DNA from: Alphaproteobacteria bacterium
GTDB taxonomy: Bacteria > Pseudomonadota > Alphaproteobacteria > RF32 > UBA3637
Direction: 5' to 3'
Assembly: GCA_017414845.1 (NCBI GenBank)
Contig: JAFQJY010000111.1
Span: forward strand, 1 to 9,844
Length of the DNA stretch: 9,844 bases
Made by a program: the position numbers and the translations under genes. The notes beneath the pieces are model-generated. The model was given only the letters and a program-made list of their open reading frames with translations. It ran no database searches and was not told the origin of the DNA. This document shows, in pieces, positions 7,307 to 9,844 of the stretch (its first letter is position 1; the number at the start of each line of letters is the position of its first letter).

Positions 7307-7345
7307 AAAAAATATAAAGTAAGGAAACTTTAAAAGGAGACTAAA

Positions 7346-9445
7346 ATGGCTGATGAAAAAAACACTCAAAATAATGCTGAAAATATAAGTATTTCTCCCG
7401 AAAATACGGCAACAGGGCCCTATACGGTGAATGAGAACGCAAATGCAGATGTGATAATTGGTGTTGAACCTCAGCCTGTATCTGCCGGAGAAACGATAGG
7501 AATAGAACCGCAAGAAGCAGCAGAGACAAATTCCGTTACGGAAGAAGTCGTGAATTCGGAGAATGTAGAACAAGGACAACCGGAGAATACGGAACAAACT
7601 GAAAGTACCGAAAACACTGAAACGTCAGAGGAAAAATCAGAAGAACAGCAGGAAAAACTGAATAATCAAATGTGGACAGCGGTTATGGATTTAAACCGCT
7701 TACAGACGCCGGTTGAACCTGAGGCCGGAGAGGATGGAAAAATGCCTGAGTATCATCAAGGAGAAATGGCCGGAACGGAGGAAGAAATAGAGGAGGCCCG
7801 TACCCGTTTGTTTGACGCTTTGGATAAGGGTGCCGATATCAATGCCATTAAGGAAACAGGGGCGGATAAAGAAACAATTTTAAATTACGTCGTAGATGCC
7901 GAGTTGGCAGATGATTTACGTGCACAAGGAGCAAAAGTTGCAGGTTCTCTGGAAGAACATCGTGCTGATGTGAGTTGGTTTAAAAAAGAAATTGCAAGGG
8001 CAACGACACCGGAAGAAAAGGCGTATGCCGAAGATATGCTTGCCATTCACGAGGATATGGTAGATTATCTTCATGGGGAAAAGGCTTATGAAGTTTATAA
8101 TGAAATGTTTGATGAACAAACAGGTGTTTTTGAATTTAAGGGGGACGAAAAACATCCGATTATTCAGGTTAAACGCAATCTGTCCCAAGAAGAAAGAAAT
8201 AATTTGGCTGAGGCTTTGACGTTTTTTGCGGAAGAAAACGGAATGGATGTCCAAAAGACAGCCGGTTTCCGTAAATTGATAGATTCTGAAAACGGAAAGA
8301 AAATTCTGGATGTAAATTTAGGAGCTATGCTTGTCGGGGAATACGATAAATACGCTAAAGCACATGAAGAGGCCGAAAATGAGGACGCCGTTGATGAACA
8401 GGAAAATGTACAAGATGCGCCGGAAGAGGTAGCAGAAGAAGTTAAGGAAGATACGCCTGAAAATATAGAGGAAACAGTAAACGAAACAACAATACCTGTT
8501 GACGAAAATGTGGTTGAGAATGATACAGCAGATACGAACATTTCCGAAAGTGAACCTGCTTTTACGGCACGTGAGGGTGTTGAGGGTGAAACTGGATGTT
8601 TGGGAATGCCTAAAAATACGGCATCAAGAACTGATGAAATGGATGGTAATACAGTCGGTGCTGTAAATGGTAGTAATACGGCAGAAGCTGAAAATATGCC
8701 TGCAAGGACAGAATTGCATCAACTGGCAGATAAATCTAATCCCGATGATTTTGAGTGGGCAACGGCAACCGCCAAAAATGTGATGGCAGAACATCCTGAA
8801 TACATCAATGCCAAGAGTAATGACCAGTATGGCGTAACGGCGATGATGTGTGCTGTCAACAAGGGAAATGTTGCAATGTTAAATGCGTTGCTTGAAAAGG
8901 GTGCCGATGTCAATATCCCAAATGAGTATGGAGAAACAGCCTTGATGTATGCAGCCTATCACGGAGATATGTTGATGATGAAAAAACTGATTGAAAACGG
9001 CGCAGATATGACGAAGGTTGCAGGTTCTAATTCCAATTATGCCGGACAGGATTTTTTAGGTATTTTAGCCGCAAACGGTCATGAGGATAAATTGCCTGAG
9101 GTTATGGAAATGATTAAAGGTAAGATGCAGGGCGGTATCAATGCTATTCGTCAGGAAAATGTGGATTTACAGGGGCAAATGGGAGACACGGCTCAGCCGA
9201 ATGCACAGGCGGATATGTCGCCTATTGCACATGACGATGTCTCATCGGCTGATTTGGCAGCAGAATTGGCAATGCTTTCTGCACAGGCTTCGCAATTAAA
9301 GTCCGAAGTTGAAGGCGCTAAAAAAGAAAATACATCTTTGATTGATAAATTAAAGAAGTGTCAGGTAGATTCTCCTGAACAGCCGAAGTCGCCGAAGAAA
9401 AAAATAGATGTGAGACAGGTACAGGCTGCTACGGCCGGTCGTTGA
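7346..9445 (+). CDS. Large acidic ankyrin-repeat protein with shared N-terminal module and C-terminal coiled coil (function unknown)
   Basis: This 699-residue protein has several distinct parts. Residues 1-105 are disordered and rich in Glu, Asn and Thr. Residues 108-195 repeat the module of the upstream 283-residue protein (QMWTAVMDLNRLQTP, then GEMAG at 139-143, then DALDKGAD and LNYVVD), and 233-296 repeat its second region (IHEDMVDYL, YNEMFDEQTG, QVKRNLSQEE). Residues 338-450 are a second acidic linker. Residues 457-489 look like a capping helix pair, followed by two canonical ankyrin repeats (495-523 and 528-556; YGxTAxMxA, then LLEKGADVN or LIENGADMT) and a degenerate third (about 566-592). 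Residues 634-672 form a likely coiled coil, and the last 25 residues are Lys/Pro-rich and basic. No signal peptide or membrane segment is seen. Ankyrin repeats bind proteins, so a scaffold or effector role is possible but not shown. AAGGAG at 7334-7339, six bases before the ATG, fixes the start. Confidence 0.9.
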   Translation: MADEKNTQNNAENISISPENTATGPYTVNENANADVIIGVEPQPVSAGETIGIEPQEAAETNSVTEEVVNSENVEQGQPENTEQTESTENTETSEEKSEEQQEKLNNQMWTAVMDLNRLQTPVEPEAGEDGKMPEYHQGEMAGTEEEIEEARTRLFDALDKGADINAIKETGADKETILNYVVDAELADDLRAQGAKVAGSLEEHRADVSWFKKEIARATTPEEKAYAEDMLAIHEDMVDYLHGEKAYEVYNEMFDEQTGVFEFKGDEKHPIIQVKRNLSQEERNNLAEALTFFAEENGMDVQKTAGFRKLIDSENGKKILDVNLGAMLVGEYDKYAKAHEEAENEDAVDEQENVQDAPEEVAEEVKEDTPENIEETVNETTIPVDENVVENDTADTNISESEPAFTAREGVEGETGCLGMPKNTASRTDEMDGNTVGAVNGSNTAEAENMPARTELHQLADKSNPDDFEWATATAKNVMAEHPEYINAKSNDQYGVTAMMCAVNKGNVAMLNALLEKGADVNIPNEYGETALMYAAYHGDMLMMKKLIENGADMTKVAGSNSNYAGQDFLGILAANGHEDKLPEVMEMIKGKMQGGINAIRQENVDLQGQMGDTAQPNAQADMSPIAHDDVSSADLAAELAMLSAQASQLKSEVEGAKKENTSLIDKLKKCQVDSPEQPKSPKKKIDVRQVQAATAGR
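7553..7654 (+). repeat. Imperfect Glu-Asn-Thr low-complexity repeat inside the 699-aa gene
   Basis: The segment encoding residues 70-103 consists of irregular ENxEQ, ENTEQ and TENTET units, seen in DNA as recurring gagaat, gaacaa and gaaa-act words. It is probably a flexible acidic linker grown by repeat slippage. A second acidic segment (residues about 338-400) is similar in composition but without clear units. Confidence 0.55.
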
Positions 9446-9457
9446 AAAGGGTAGATT

Positions 9458-9844
9458 ATGCCTACGGAAACGGAAGAACGGGATAAATTACTTTTAAAAA
9501 AAGTGATGGAACTTTATGTCCTTCAATCTCCGTTTTCTGATGAAAGGCGAAATCCTGAAAAAATAGTTCAACTTCGTAAGGATATTTTTAAAGTCCTTCG
9601 GGAAGGGGCTGATCCGAATGTTCGGAATGATTTCGGACGTTTAGCGCTTTTGTATGTTTTGGACGAGCGAGTTGCTCTTGCTTTTGCGAGTACAGGTCGG
9701 TTGACGGAAGATGTTAAAAGGGAATATCTGAATAAGATTGACGAGGATTTACAGGTTCGTTGGATAAAACGTTATACGACTGCCCGAAAAATGGTAGAAC
9801 CGGTTATTTCCGTTGTTTCAAGAAGTATAGAAAACCCACAGAAA
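9458..9844 (+). CDS. Ankyrin-like protein, third tandem paralogue, 3' end missing
   Basis: The frame is open from ATG 9458 to the window end (129 codons seen). It starts 12 bases after the TGA of the 699-residue gene, with AAAAGGG at 9445-9451 as ribosome site, so both are very likely co-transcribed. Residues 10-80 align with the module of the two preceding proteins: KKVMELYVLQSP (14-25) matches TAVMDLNRLQTP there, and then come LRKDIFKVLREGADPN (39-54), LALLYVLDERVALAF (62-76) and STG (78-80). The GEMAG block is missing, so the loop between the first and second helices is shorter. DPNVRNDFGRLAL reads as a fairly typical ankyrin turn. After residue 80 the protein is charged and helical, with KRYTTARKMVEP near 104-115. 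No signal peptide is seen. Function and full length are unknown; the visible part is less acidic than its neighbours. Confidence 0.8.
   Translation, partial: MPTETEERDKLLLKKVMELYVLQSPFSDERRNPEKIVQLRKDIFKVLREGADPNVRNDFGRLALLYVLDERVALAFASTGRLTEDVKREYLNKIDEDLQVRWIKRYTTARKMVEPVISVVSRSIENPQK

Noticed and set aside
8164..8541. A 125-codon minus-strand frame that is almost entirely Ser, Ala and Thr
   Set aside because: Its serine richness is the antisense image of the Glu/Ala-rich acidic linker encoded on the plus strand. It has no ribosome site and no domain.

Overview
The window is a bacterial chromosome fragment of moderately low GC (about 40% by eye). It is densely coded, with strong AAGGAG-type ribosome sites, ATG starts and TAA/TGA used as ordinary stops. 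A PepN-type M1 aminopeptidase, a Sel1-repeat membrane protein and a MurL/MurD2 protein suggest a proteobacterium. An uncultured, host-associated alphaproteobacterium is my best guess, but no rRNA or other marker in the window proves it. I see no mobile elements, tRNAs, rRNAs or CRISPR arrays, and no stretch over 300 bases lacks a gene.

Left part (1-3683, minus strand): a compact three-gene unit read right to left. A small membrane-anchored Sel1-repeat protein overlaps the start of the alanyl aminopeptidase gene pepN by 17 bases. The pepN stop codon is followed directly by the ATG of a membrane protein with a nuclease-like (SNase-fold) domain that lacks the catalytic residues; this gene runs off the left edge. 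A well-spaced sigma70-like promoter sits just upstream of the Sel1 gene.

Centre (3772-6291, plus strand): a divergently transcribed 839-residue protein, read here as a natural fusion. The N-terminal half resembles MurL, the ATP-dependent epimerase of UDP-MurNAc-L-Ala-L-Glu. The C-terminal half resembles MurD2, the ligase that adds L-glutamate to UDP-MurNAc-L-Ala. Together they would place D-glutamate in peptidoglycan without free D-glutamate or glutamate racemase. This is the most noteworthy item in the window.

Right part (6352-9844, plus strand): three consecutive genes for acidic, ankyrin-like proteins that share one N-terminal module and look like a tandem paralogous family. The first (283 aa) carries essentially the module alone. 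The second (699 aa) adds long acidic low-complexity segments, two canonical ankyrin repeats and a C-terminal coiled coil. The third starts 12 bases after the second and is cut by the window end. Their function is unknown. They have no signal peptides or membrane segments, so a cytoplasmic or non-Sec-exported protein-binding role is the most that can be inferred.
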